Positions 32,301-43,303 of a DNA stretch of 64,000 nt are shown here, piece by piece (position 1 is the first letter of the stretch; each line of letters starts with the position of its first letter). Source of the DNA: Phymorhynchus buccinoides (Eukaryota > Mollusca > Gastropoda > Neogastropoda > Raphitomidae). The DNA is taken from NCBI GenBank assembly GCA_017654935.2, contig CM065697.1, positions 48,781,634-48,845,633 of the forward strand. The letters run 5' to 3'. The position numbers were made by a program, and so were the translations under genes. Under the pieces are notes generated by a model. That model was given only the letters and a program-made list of their open reading frames with translations. It was not told where the DNA came from and searched no databases.

Positions 32301-35300
32301 ATCATATCATATTTTTAACATTTTAAATGCCTTGCATGAGGTTAAAGAAATTTTAAATTGCCATCACAGTATAGAAAAACTAAGGAGCCGGACCATACTT
32401 AGGTCATGCATGACTCCTTGATGCCTGACTGATGTCATCAGTTTCTTTGGTGTGGAACATGTCGCTGTGCGCAAACCGTAGAGATGTAAGTCAAAATTGG
32501 TCAACTTCAACGAGTTGGACCAAAAAGCCTGAATATACAAGGAGCTTGCACTCCGCAAGCTGACTGAAGCCGGGTTTTTTACTCCCACCCTTTCAGTCCC
32601 CCTACACTACAGCTGGGGATCACTGTGAACTCACTCACTGCCTACAACAACACTAACACCTTCCACCTTTTCACCTTCCAGGTGGGAAGTGAGAAAGTTG
32701 GCTTCATTCTTTGCAAGGTCTGTAGGCTGCAAAGTTATCACTCTTTGTAGCATTTAGGCTCTTTGGTTGGACTTACCAGCTAATCAAGACAAGTTGCATC
32801 ATCTGACAAAGCTGTAAAACAAATTTGCAAAGACAAAACACGGTGACGCTAAACGAACGATAAAAAAGACATAATTTGACCTGAAATGACCTGAACATAT
32901 TGAGTTTTCGATTCCTTATGTGAAGTGACGTCTCTCCACTTTCTGTCTCTTTGTTTTGCCCATGGCGATACGTACCTGACGGGATTCAAACTTGCAAAGT
33001 CCGGAGCATTCAGAACGGCTAATGGTGATATCATCACTGAGCTACTGAGGCCCCTGAAAATTTGTGGGAAATCTTAGGACATAAAACGTTCATTTCTTAA
33101 CTCATTCCGGCCATATATGTCCAGAATTAACAGATAGCTGTCAATCTGAGGCATTTGCTTCAAGGAAAGTAAATCTGTGTGCACACCATACCTTGGTCAC
33201 TTCTAAACTCACTTCATTCCCTTAGACCACAATTTTGTCCATGACTTTGCTTTTGTAGTGGTTCATTGAGGGGGAACCCATCGGTGTAGGGGAGTTTTTG
33301 TATATACAGTCTATATAAAACGTTCACACTAAAAAAACACAAACAAGGAAGATAAAAGTTTTTCAAAATTTTCGAGGTTTTACTCCTCTTTGTCAAGGAC
33401 AATGTGATCCAGTCTATATATATATATAAAAAGTCTGATCTACCACTTCCCTATGTCTAAACCCGAAGTAAAATCCCGTAATCTTCTTTCCTTTCTCCTT
33501 TTGTTGATGTACGTTTTGTTTGTGTGCATGGCTGGAGTGATTTGTGAGTTTTTTTAATAATTCAAAATCATTGCGATGCGAATAATTTAACGTCTCTCCA
33601 ACCTCTGTCCAGGCTGCCAGGTGTTGCGGGTTGCTGTCCCAGGGGATTTGGACACAGACGGCGTTGCCTTCCATGCGGTTGAAGTTTTCGGTGCCCGCAG
33701 CCACGGTGTAGAAAAACTCCCTCCATAATAACTGACCGTGCAGAGATACCGGGGGATGAGTGTGAACCTGAAAGGGGGGCAGAAATTGCCTACCAATCAG
33801 CGGTCTTCTTACAAAATAAATTACAACCAATCACCAGCGTTCTTACAAAATTATAAAAAACAGGCATACAACATTTTACTTCATCATTTCACTGCAATTG
33901 CTACAGTTTTGCACCAGTGTACAAAAGAAAAAAATCTGTAAAAGAAATAAAACACACACACACCAAAAACACTTTTGTCACAAACAGGCAGTAATGTCAA
34001 AAGTCACTCCGGACATAAAATGGATATTCCCGAAAGTTACTAATATAATACTACTGCTATGGGAGGGAATGAAAGTCCTTCATCGAAAGAAGCTACATTT
34101 TAAAGTTTTAAAGTTACACTAGTCTGCATTTCATCACTGACTTGGTGAACGCATAGATTTATTAAACCTTTTGCTGCCAGATGAAAACAGAGAAAACCAA
34201 AAACCATAATTCTAGGACTATGGCATCAAAAGTTATGACATCATCAATGACATCTTTTTCTTCTTCTTGGATCGTTCAGACAGTTTCCTGTCAATGATGA
34301 GCGCAGATGTGTCATGCTGCTGTTATGCGCCAAACTAAGAAAATAGTTAGGCCCAGCAAGTCCGACTTTGGCTGGAGGAAATAATTCTGAAAGCGTTTCT
34401 TAAAAAAAAGGCGGAAGAATGAACCGGTAAGGCAGAAAGATAGTAGATGACAGTAAGCAAAGGGAAAAGGCAGAGTCAAAGAGAGTGACAGATTAGAGGA
34501 AGTTACGAGCACAGAATTTCCAGAAGGTGGGGGAACTATTTATACAAAAGACCCCCGGTATCCCCATCAATGACATCACACCGCACATAGTAGACACGGG
34601 ACTGGGCAGGGAAGGGGTTCCTTCGGATGAGACTTTTCAAAAACCGAGGTCCCGTGTGCGAATGCATGCACAAGATCTTGCACACACGTTAAAGCCCATC
34701 CCACTATTCGGTACGAGTAGGCCGTGTGTGCCGGAGGGATGGATGACACGAATTCACATAGCACGCATCCTAAGCGCTATTAATGGTCTGAATGAAGACC
34801 GGTGAGCGCGGGGCAGGAAAAACATCCCCAGCTGGAAGACGAAGAAGAAGGGGTTAACTCTCTCAACACTAATGTACGCTATAGCGTACATGTTTCGCGC
34901 AAACCTTCAACACTAGGCAGGTTTGCATCATTACATACAAATTATTTTAAAAATTATGCTTAAACGCACAGTTTTGAAAATTTGTGGTATTGTTTATAAT
35001 AATAAAAGCTAGCATATGTGAAGTGTGAATGTTTGAACACTATGTACGCTATAGTGTATATTCGTGTTGAACGGTTGTAAAGGGAAGCAATCGGCCAGTG
35101 TTGAATGAGCTAAATGTTGAACTCTGACCCTACGACCCTGACCTTGTTGAGTCGGTAGACGTCAGCCAGGCGGTGGTAGAAAAGGCGAGGGGACAGACAT
35201 CCGAACTTGAGGTAGGGGCTGAGAACGGTCGTGCTGGGCTCTAGGCTGTTGGGGGACGTCTGCGGCTTCTCAAATTTACACACCCAGTTCTGAATGACAC

Positions 35301-38300
35301 ATCATTTGAACAACACACTACACAGCAGAATACATGTAACACACAACACATAATTGTTGTTGCATTGAGTAGTGAGTTATTAACGTGTACCGTGTTTTGT
35401 GTCCTTCAGAATTGGGTGTGTATGTTTAACTCATTCCGGCCATATGTTTGGAATTAATAACTAGCTGTCAATTTGATGTATTTGCTTCAAGGGAAGTAAA
35501 TATGTGTGCAAACCATACCTTGGTCACGTCTAAATTCGTTTTGGTCCCTTATACCACACTTTTGCCTTTGACTTTGCCGTTGTAGTGGTTTGTTGTGGGG
35601 GTAACCAATCGGTGTAGAGTTTTTCTCTATGAAGTCTATATATTAAAAAAAGTCTGATCTACCACTTCCCTATGTCTAAACCTGAAGTAAAAACCTGTAA
35701 TCTTCTTTCATTTCTCCTTTTGTTTATGCATATTTTGTTTGTGTGTACTGCTGAAGTGATTTGTGAGTTTTTTTTAATAATTCAAAACCGTTGCGATGGG
35801 AGAATGATTCAATACAGTATACATTATTAACACACAACACAATGCAACAACACACTACACAGAGGAATAACACACTACACACTATACAGTAGAGCTAAGA
35901 ACTGTGGTACAAGGTTCAAGGCTGTTCAAACACTTCAACAACAGTCGAACGAGGTTCAAACTTACATACCCCATTTTGAATGAAAATAATGCATGACACA
36001 CTCATACAATGACACACGTCACAGTACACACTAACAGAGGTCGTTGAATTCATACTCTACTACTTAACCCTTATGTTGCTCCTTCCTTCCCCACTCCCCC
36101 TGAACCTCACAGTCTTGCTCCACAGCTATAATCTTTTCCATCACTTAACCCTTATGTTGCTCCTTCCTTCCCCACTCCCCCTGAACCTCACAGTCTTGCT
36201 CCACAGCTATACTCTTTTCCATCACTTAACCCTTATGTTGCTCCTTCCTTCCCCACTCCCCCTGAACCTCACAGTCTTGCTCCACAGGTATAATCTTTTC
36301 CATCACTTAACCCTTATGTTGCTCCTTCCTTCCCCACTCCCCCTGAACCTCACAGTCTTGCTCCACAGGTATAATCTTTTCCATCACTTAACCCTTATGG
36401 TGCTCCTTCCTTCCCCACTCCCCCTGAACCTCACAGTCTTGCTCCACAGGTATAATCTTTTCCATCACTTAACCCTTATGTTGCTCCTTCCTTCCCCACT
36501 CCCCCTGAACCACAGTCTTGCTCCACAGGTATAATCTTTTCCATCACTTAACCCTTATGTTGCTCCTTCCTTCCCCACTCCCCCTGAACCTCACAGTCTT
36601 GCTCCACAGGTATAATCTTTTCCATCACTTAACCCTTATGTTGCTCCTTCCTTCCCCACTCCCCCTGAACCACAGTCTTGCTCCACAGGTATAATCTTTT
36701 CCATCACTTAACCCTTATGTTGCTCCTTCCTTCCCCACTCCCCCTGAACCACAGTCTTGCTCCACAGGTATAATCTTTTCCATCACTTAACCCTTATGTT
36801 GCTCCTTCCTTCCCCACTCCCCCTGAACCACAGTCTTGCTCCACAGGTATAATCTTTTCCATCACTTAAACCCTTATGTTGCTCCTTCCTTCCCCACTCC
36901 CCCTGAACCTCACAGTCTTGCTCCACAGGTATAATCTTTTCCATCACTTAACCCTTATGTTGCTCCTTCCTTCCCCACTCCCCCTGAACCACAGTCTTGC
37001 TCCACAGGTATAATCTTTTCCATCACTTAAACCCTTATGTTGCTCCTTCCTTCCCCACTCCCCCTGAACCACAGTCTTGCTCCACAGGTATAATCTTTTC
37101 CATCACTTAACCCTTATGTTGCTCCTTCCTTCCCCACTCCCCCTGAACCACAGTCTTTCTCCACAGGTATAATCTTTTCCATCACTTAACCCTTATGGTG
37201 CTCCTTCCTTCCCCACTCCCCCTGAACCTCACAGTCTTGCTCCACAGCTATAATCTTTTCCATCACTTAACCCTTATGGTGCTCCTTCCTTCCCCACTCC
37301 CCCTGAACCTCACAGTCTTGCTCCACAGGTATAATCTTTTCCATCACTTAACCCTTATGGTGCTCCTTCCTTCCCCACTCCCCCTGAACCACAGTCTTGC
37401 TCCACAGGTATAATCTTTTCCATCACTTAACCCTTATGTTGCTCCTTCCTTCCCCACTCCCCCTGAACCTCACAGTCTTTCTCCACAGGTATAATCTTTT
37501 CCATCACTTAACCCTTTTATCGCCAGCCATATTTCAGCCAAAACTTGCCATTAAATTACCTGCCCAAGTTTGGCAAGTAAAGAACAAACTCCATCTGTAG
37601 TATTGGGGATTCTTCTGTGACATAATAAAATAAGGTCTATCCTTACTTCCCAAAACTAAGACAAGAGGGTCTTTGGATAATAGACCCCAATTTGATGCCT
37701 TTTAGTGACATAGGTTTTAAATCACTGTGGTGCTAAAATGCGACTTTGGTAATAGGGTTAACCCTTACAGTGCCCCCCTAAGCCTTACAGTCTTTTTCAG
37801 ATGTCTCTCCATCCTCTGCAGGGCCTCAGTCTCTCCTCCGGGGTACAGTTGAGGGCCACACTCCGACTCTTTTTTGCCCAGATCACCAAGGGAAGGAACT
37901 CCGTATCGCTCTTCATGATGGTCGCTAACCGGTGTGCTGCAATCTGCAACAAAGCAACTGAACTTCAAAGCAGTAAAGCGATATATTTTTTTGTTTTGGT
38001 AAAAGTAAAATAACACAACAAAAGCAAAACTCAAAGTTGCAGTTTGGAGATATCCTACACAATCAAAAGTTGTTCTCAGGAACATAACGATTTTTTAAAC
38101 TTCAATTTCATCGTTTCATTTGGTTCTTGCATTTGTCTAACATTTGAAACAATTTGTAAGACACATGTATTGCACATGGAAGTCTTTGTTTTGTTTATTA
38201 CCACGACAATGGTGTTTTACGTCCTCTTGGTCTGAATCAGACACATATGGGACATTTGTAAATACAAATATGGTTGGAACAATACTGGAGGCAATGCCCG

Positions 38301-40249
38301 GAGGCAGTACGAAACCAGTAAAGTCCCGATTTATTATTAATACATATAGGTGTAGCGGTGACCACGCCTCGGTTAAACCTCATCGGCTATGGCACCGCCA
38401 CAAGTAAGATGTTTTGTTTATTACCATATTTATTGGACTTTTTTATAAGGCGCACCCTCAAATTTTTTAGAAAAAATTAACATTTTGTTAGTATTTTTTG
38501 TTTTTTGGTGGTATTTTGGTATTTGGTATATTCTAGTCACAGAGACTTATCTCTGTGAAATTTGGGCTGCTCTAGTCCCTTGGAGAGCGCATCGCCGCAC
38601 CTACCCATTTTAAAAATTTGGGGGGGGGGGGGGGGGGGTCAGGGGTGGGGGGGGGGGGTCCCTAGCTATCAATTTGGCCATACCAGGCAGCGGGATTTCT
38701 CCCTGCTCTTACCGACTTTCAACTGCCGTGGGATTTTTTACGTGCGTAAAGCGCACGGGTCAGACTAGCTTTAAGTCCCCATCCGAAGGACTCGACTTTC
38801 AGTTCGATTTTCCTGTCAAACTAGACAGAAAGGGCGAAGCCGGGATTCGAACCCGGGTCACTCACGCTGCAGTCACGCATTACATTTGGCAGGCGAACGT
38901 CTTAACCACTCTGCAACCTTTCTCCCTATAAGTATGCTTTCTCACTATTTTATCAGTCATCATTATTATAAGGCACTTGGGCTCTCAGACTGGAAAAAAA
39001 AGTATCAGACTGGGAAAAAAGTATCGCCTTATAGTCCGAAAAATATGCTACCAGAGACAGATACGATATAATCTATGTCTAGTAATTTATGACAAGAGAT
39101 TAATGTATCAAAACATACATGGACACAATTCAAAGATGTAATACCAAAAAGCCTGAATATACAAAGAGCTCGCACTCCGCAGCTGACTGAAGCCGTTGCT
39201 TTTTATACTCCCACCCTTTCACCTACACTACAGTTGGGGATCATTGTGAACTCACTCACTGCCTACAACAACACTAACACTTCCCACCTTCCACCTTTTC
39301 ACCTTCCAGGTAGGAAGTGAGAAAGTTGGCTTCATTCTTTGCAAGGTTTGTAGGCTGCAAAAATATCACTCTTTGGAACATTTAGGCTTTTTGGTAGTTC
39401 CTTGGCAATTTTACCCCTACCTTTGAGGTGAGCACTGCTCAGTGAGCTGACAGGGGAGGCAGGGGGACCCAGGGAGGACAGAAGTTTCTGGAAGCTTTGG
39501 TACGTCAGAGGAGGGGACCCTCTGTTCTTGGCAATAGTCCTGATAAACGAGAGAAATAAAAAGGTTGTTATTCATTACCATGATCACATGTTAAACAATA
39601 GTGAGTGTTTATAACCGTTGAATACTGTATAGATAAAAACAAAAACAAACTAAACCAAAAAAAAAACCACTTATATAAAACCAAATACAATTTGTAGAAT
39701 GCATACATGCTCATGTAAGCACACACCTACAGACAGATAATGACACACATGCGCGTGTGCACACACACACACACACATACGTGTACATGCTCATGTAAGT
39801 GCACATACCTACAGACAGATAATGAGACACACACACACACACACACATGCGTGCGTGCACACACACACATGCGCGAACACAAACACTCACTCTACAACAA
39901 TTACGATAATACAACAGTCAATTTAACCATAAATAAATAATATGATGACCATATTTTCACTGACCTGTCGACGTCAAACAAAGTGTGCGACACCTTGGTG
40001 ACGACCTCGACTCCATGACCTTTGGCCAGGTCGCTGACCTCTGTGTCTCTGTGTCGGGCGAAGGGCTCAGTGTCCAGTTCAAAGGTCAGCCGGGTCACCC
40101 GCCATTCCTTGAACAGCTTGGGAAACACGTCCTGAGGTTTGCCCTTTATCACAAACAGTCTGCAGCAGAAATAAAGACGGAAATGGAACTCAAGTGAAGA
40201 AGATGAAGTGAAAAAAGTGAACATGAGTGCCTGTAACTTGTAAGCAAGC

Positions 40250-40292
<43 letters not shown>

Positions 40293-40746
40293 CTTGCGTG
40301 TGTGTGTGTGTGTGTGGTTGGTTGATGGTTCATCTCTTTGCATGTGCTCTTTGCGGCCGAGAGGACGTTAAACCCAACTTTCATTCATGTGTGTTTGTCC
40401 GATCACACCATGCATGTTCATGTGCGAGTCTGAATCTGAATAATAATGCTGACCTATCCAACTGGATAATTATACAGCGTGGTGTGGAGCAGCAGGAAGA
40501 AAAATTAAACAAAACGAAAGAAGCAACTGAAAATAAATGAACTAAATATAGAGATCTCCCCAGCGTTTCATGGCTCCACTCAGGCCAATCAGGCTACCTA
40601 CAGTAGCGGCCGGCCCCCGGGGTCAAACCCCGACCGGCACAGCCCTGACCTTCTTGACAACATTTTGCTGAGGAGGCAGCAACAGATTTAGAATGAGGTT
40701 GAGCTCCTGCTTAAAATGTGCCAAGAGTGTGTGTGTGTGTGTCTAC

Positions 40747-40780
<34 letters not shown>

Positions 40781-42015
40781 CATGTGTTTGTGTGTGTTGT
40801 TGTTGTTCTTCAGTTTAATGTCCTTCCACTAAAAGTGATTAATGGAGTATGTGTGTGTGTGTTCTTATCGGTTTTTACATAATTGCACAGGCTCTTAATG
40901 CAGCAGCCAAAGTGATAGTTTTTCCTCTAAGGATTATCTCAACTCCCAACTGTCTAAGCCCTCTTAGTCAAAAGGCTGGTGACAGGCTCCAAATAGATTA
41001 GATGCACATATTCATGGATGCAATTTTTTTTCTTTTTCACAAGGATGTCAGGTTGTTGTTTTTTTTATAAATTTTACCTGAAACCGAACATCCTTTTTTT
41101 TTTTTAAAGAAATAGTTTGTCAAAAACAATTTTTTTTTAAATTGGGCAACAGCACATGAAATGAACCCTTGAATAAATTCTTTGATATAAAACTATAAAC
41201 TTCATCTTGGAATTGCAGGAGAAGTATCGAAAATGCATTCATAACTCTGTTTCTGCTTCAGCTTAAGGGGGGGCAACCCCAACAGGGCCATTTCCCTGTA
41301 CTCTGTCGGGGCCCTTGGTGGCTCCTGGACCACTGCCTTTCATTTTATTTTTCACTAGCTTCTTCATCGCTACACTTCGCACCCACGCGCGCACACACTC
41401 TCTCTCTTTCGCCTCTCACCCTCTTTTCATTTTATGATGCAAGGGAAGTAACCAGTGAAACACCAGTCCAGCCAGTCATTCCCTAATTACTATCCTTTCT
41501 TTTGACTGGTTTTCAAGGTCAAACATCAAGGTCAAGGTCAGCACAGTCACAATTTTTATATGGGATCATCTGTGTACCATGATACACCACCACACAAAAT
41601 TTGAAGCGATTCTGTTCATTTAATTCACTACTGGTTCATGAGTTACAGGCGTGGACACCGCTACAGCTACACAAAACACTTTACTGCAAGAATTTTGCCT
41701 CCATTATTCCAACCATATAGGTATAGATTTTGAGACCAAGAGTTGCACCTCCATGATGTAATCTTAAAAGACTCTTCACACTTCAACCACCAACCTCAAG
41801 TTCAGCTTCTGCAGGCTAGTGTCAAGGTCGCGCAACGACTCCAGCAGAAAGCGCCACCTGTTGACGCCCACCCGGTACTTGTCTCCCCTGACGAAGTGGG
41901 GGTCCAGGAAAAACACGGGGTACACATGGGAGGCGCTGTCACACGCCGCCAGCAACGCCGGGTTGTCATGGAGACGAAGGCCTTTGCGGAACCAGTGAAT
42001 CGATCTGTGCGTCAT
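26793..42015 (-). CDS. phr6-4: (6-4) DNA photolyase, complete, ten exons, 528 residues
   Basis: Exons in gene order: 42015-41795, 40159-39965, 39539-39421, 37943-37789, 35289-35143, 33767-33603, 32260-32120, 30873-30722, 28499-28285, 26869-26793. They sum to 1587 bases (528 codons plus TGA) and all introns are GT-AG. The start [19 protein letters not shown] is typical of animal cryptochrome/(6-4) photolyases. Residues 1-170 form the alpha/beta antenna domain; about 205-500 form the FAD domain. Segments [36 protein letters not shown] and [15 protein letters not shown] follow (6-4) photolyases rather than clock CRYs. His357 and His361 ([10 protein letters not shown]) match the catalytic His pair. 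Family role: light-driven, FADH-dependent reversal of UV (6-4) photoproducts in the nucleus. The basic tail KRK...KKKKTK is a plausible nuclear signal. A type I/II CRY is the alternative and is much less likely. Confidence 0.95.
27085..27395. repeat. Inverted repeat, possible MITE
   Basis: ggtctaagaaacac (27129-27142) is inverted at 27347-27360, and the outer parts are loosely complementary. It lies in the last photolyase intron. Confidence 0.45.
27613..27805. repeat. Tandem duplication of about 105 bp
   Basis: caggcatcagaacacagtct and the next 70 bases occur twice (27613 and 27718) with single-base differences. It lies in the photolyase intron; no exon is supported. Confidence 0.8.
28020..28135. 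repeat. Short tandem duplication
   Basis: cttacgatagctagcttagt followed by gtttctacatgcataaaa occurs twice at a spacing of about 64 bp. Confidence 0.75.
28540..28870. repeat. G/C-rich repeat fragment
   Basis: A block with ggggtccaggggtcgcccag and cagtgcccctcctgggggtt; a diverged version lies near 54100-54170. It abuts photolyase exon 28285-28499. Confidence 0.45.
29090..29961. mobile_element. Tigger-like non-autonomous DNA transposon, 872 bp
   Basis: Ends cagtggaatccgctttatc / gataaagcggattccactg are inverted repeats between TA dinucleotides. Subterminal ggccgataaagcg motifs recur at both ends. A (GT)n tract (29265-29340) lies inside. No transposase ORF remains. Confidence 0.82.
30722..30873 (-). 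CDS. phr6-4: (6-4) photolyase exon of the FAD-domain core
   Basis: Residues 382-431 plus two bases. It encodes [19 protein letters not shown] and then [18 protein letters not shown], the most diagnostic (6-4)-type block, including Trp residues of the expected electron-transfer region. The acceptor is tttcaag, without a classical pyrimidine tract; ATC/ATG trinucleotides precede it. Four decayed copies of its 5' part plus preceding intron lie upstream in the gene (30930-31430). Confidence 0.94.
30930..31430 (-). pseudogene. Four decayed tandem copies of photolyase exon 30722-30873 (5' part)
   Basis: The motif gctggctgacagccacat with catccaacaggagctc recurs at about 30935, 31069, 31215 and 31351, period 134-146 bp. 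Each carries remnants of [16 protein letters not shown] plus the preceding ATC/ATG-rich intron. Copies decay with distance and none keeps a full frame. Confidence 0.88.
31440..31775 (+). repeat. SINE with (GAA)n tail, second 3' subfamily, plus strand
   Basis: Sense copy: ggtctttcgtacaaatag, body, tcatatgacaggaaactgtc, then (gaa)7. It lies in a photolyase intron. Confidence 0.72.
32120..32260 (-). CDS. phr6-4: (6-4) photolyase exon with the catalytic histidines
   Basis: 47 codons in phase 0, residues 335-381, from [16 protein letters not shown] to WVSWEEGQK. It contains HHLARH; by alignment to (6-4) photolyases the second and third His are the pair proposed to protonate the lesion. The acceptor is ttttcag and the donor gtcagc. 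Confidence 0.95.
32515..32765. mobile_element. Small element with CCAAAAAGCCT ends
   Basis: Starts ccaaaaagcctgaatataca and ends aggctctttgg. It is flanked here by TTGGA on both sides. A second copy is at 39145-39395. No ORF. Confidence 0.7.
32770..33060 (-). repeat. tRNA-derived SINE, third family, minus strand
   Basis: The minus strand begins ggggcctcagtagctcagtg (A-box-like), has a B-box-like gtttgaatccc, and continues into the body shared with 2765-2970. Confidence 0.65.
33101..33586. mobile_element. TTAA-flanked MITE ('ctcattccgg' family)
   Basis: Starts ctcattccggccatatatg after TTAA and ends gatgcgaataat before TTAA. Other copies: 35430-35810, 55510-55649 (truncated, reverse) and 56266-56640 (reverse). 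It sits 12 bases beyond the donor of photolyase exon 33767-33603. Confidence 0.75.
34255..34565 (-). repeat. SINE with (GAA)n tail and perfect 12-bp target duplication
   Basis: ATCAATGACATC occurs at 34243-34254 and 34566-34577, directly flanking the element. This shows the family moved by target-primed retroposition. Confidence 0.85.
34600..34850 (+). repeat. Second-family SINE, 3' half
   Basis: Matches the complement of 17060-17290, including cattcggtacgagtaggcc-like sequence, and ends in gaagacgaagaagaag. The tRNA head is absent. Confidence 0.65.
34856..35115. mobile_element. MITE with TTAA left flank and AACACT ends
   Basis: Starts ttaactctctcaacactaat and ends agtgttgaatgagctaaa. Internal palindrome gtacgctatagcgtac. 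It lies 28 bases from photolyase exon 35289-35143. Confidence 0.6.
36067..37507. repeat. Minisatellite, unit about 80 bp, 18 copies
   Basis: Unit: cttaacccttatgttgctcc, ttccttccccactccccctg, aacctcacagtcttgctcc, acaggtataatcttttccat. Units are nearly identical, with two-base indels. It lies in the photolyase intron between exons 37943-37789 and 35289-35143, and its right edge is a TTAA used by the MITE at 37512. Confidence 0.95.
37512..37757. mobile_element. piggyBac-like MITE at the edge of the 80-bp array
   Basis: Diverged copy of the 7667-7904 family, TTAA on both sides. It ends 31 bases from photolyase exon 37943-37789. Confidence 0.75.
38205..38405. repeat. SINE copy (cagacacatatgggacat family)
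   Basis: Shares about 200 bp with the complement of 63640-63860, including gtgtagcggtgaccacgcct and gaggcaatgcccggaggcag. Confidence 0.65.
38424..39048. mobile_element. TA MITE interrupted by a tRNA-SINE
   Basis: MITE ends ccatatttattggac / agtccgaaaaatatg. The SINE insert (38530-38930, minus strand) carries a good B-box region gattcgaacccgggtc and matches 46290-46705. Confidence 0.72.
39145..39395. mobile_element. Small element with CCAAAAAGCCT ends, second copy
   Basis: Starts ccaaaaagcctgaatataca, ends aggctttttgg. Close to 32515-32765. It ends just beyond photolyase exon 39539-39421. Confidence 0.7.
39715..39900. repeat. (CA)n-rich tandem duplication
   Basis: tacatgctcatgtaagcaca and flanking CA/CG-rich DNA occurs twice, about 70 bp apart. 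Any ORF here is composition-driven. Confidence 0.7.
40250..40800. repeat. GT microsatellites and a SINE-tail fragment
   Basis: (GT)n at 40252-40318 and 40725-40775. Between them gaggacgttaaacccaactt resembles a mollusc SINE 3' end. 40800-41500 is otherwise featureless. Confidence 0.55.
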
Positions 42016-42348
42016 GGTTTATCTGGAAAATGCACACAGAATAACTATCCCCATACGGCACAGAAAGCTGGCGATATCGTTTCTTGTATTAAACGTCTTT
42101 ATTGGGTTTTTCATTTAAATATACATAACCAAAGAAAAACAAATATATAACACATACATACATACCCACATACATATATACACAATACACACATACATCA
42201 ACAAACATATATATCAGACTAAGAAAATCTTTGTTGTTTTTGTGTTGTTGTTGCTTTGATCCTATATTGCACTGAAGGTGTTGATGAACAGAAGGACTAT
42301 ATTGCACTTTAATTAGAAGGGATATCTTGTACTAGTTGTAGTCTAAAT

Positions 42349-42350
42349 AG

Positions 42351-42408
<58 letters not shown>
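42349..42408. repeat. Poly-C run of 60 bases
   Basis: An uninterrupted C run about 335 bases upstream of the photolyase ATG. Length in the assembly may be inexact. Shorter C runs occur at 45300-45319, 46943-46967, 48559-48578 and 55431-55454. Confidence 0.9.
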
Positions 42409-42499
42409 TAGAGTTTGCATTGAAAACTTTCAATGAATCAATGTGAAGCAACATTTGCTGTAGCAACATTGGGATATTTTCATTTACACAGAGAGAGAG

Positions 42500-42617
42500 A
42501 GATTGATTGATTGAATTTTATTTATAGAGGGCAATAGAGTAAGCAATAACATGCTTTTTTACTTCCAGCCCTCTGAAGAGAGAGAGAGAGAGAGAGATAC
42601 TAAGAGTCAGAGACAAT

Positions 42618-42709
<92 letters not shown>

Positions 42710-42710
42710 T
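42500..42710 (-). repeat. Retroposon tail with (GA)n microsatellite
   Basis: (attg)n, tttatttatagagggcaata and agcaataacatgctttttta are the complement of the tail at 10815-10890, followed by about 80 bp of GA. Confidence 0.7.
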
Positions 42711-43303
42711 AACGAGAGGGGCCGGAGGGGGGCGGAGGTAGAGAGAACATGAAGGGAAGGGATCATCTTTCTGCAATTAAGCTGACAAGTTCCAGCCACA
42801 GATATAACTATAATTTTGCTTTCCATTCGCGCCATAAACGTTGTGACAGTGTCAGTGTGACCTAGCAGGCGGTTGTCGTTACACAACATTTTCATTTCTC
42901 TGTGAACGCTTTCAAACAACCACATTTAACTGATTGACAAAGTTTATACAGATCTTCTACAAATACTCACCTTGTACTCAATATTTACCTCAAGCTTTCT
43001 AAAGCCATCACACAAAGAAACAAACGTGTGTTGTTTACAACTTGACCAAAGTAGGTCAAGCAGACGATGCTTACCATTCACGAATGACGCAGTTGTCGTT
43101 CTTGAAGTCATCAAACTCCATTTGGAGACCTTTCCATTTGAGAAGATGGAGAAGATGTCCCAGTCCACAAATACGAATTTGGGTAATGGTTTTTTTAAAA
43201 TTATTTATTTTACGATCCTATCCGATTTTTTTCCCCAGTGAGTCACTAAAGTCATGTTTGACCATTGCTGTGTTTCCTTTTGTAAACCAGACATGCAGGA
43301 ATA

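Larger units (their letters stand above)
42022..43170 (-). promoter_or_regulatory. Candidate 5' leader of the photolyase: UTR acceptor and possible noncoding exon
   Basis: Just before the ATG at 42015 the minus strand reads ttttccag then ATAAACC, so a spliced 5' UTR is likely, with the exon starting at 42022. Upstream on the same strand are two strong donors: AAG/gtgagt with exon end 42971, and ATG/gtaagc with exon end about 43083. Either could close a noncoding first exon. Splicing the 43083 donor to 42022 would create a 15-codon upstream ORF starting MEFDDFKNDN. No promoter motif is recognisable. Confidence 0.35.

Noticed and set aside
36073..37600. Repetitive Leu/Pro ORFs
   Set aside because: They are translations of the 80-bp minisatellite inside a photolyase intron.
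26793..42015. Clock-type cryptochrome (CRY1/CRY2) instead of photolyase
   Set aside because: The (6-4)-specific blocks ([38 protein letters not shown]) and the short basic tail favour (6-4) photolyase.
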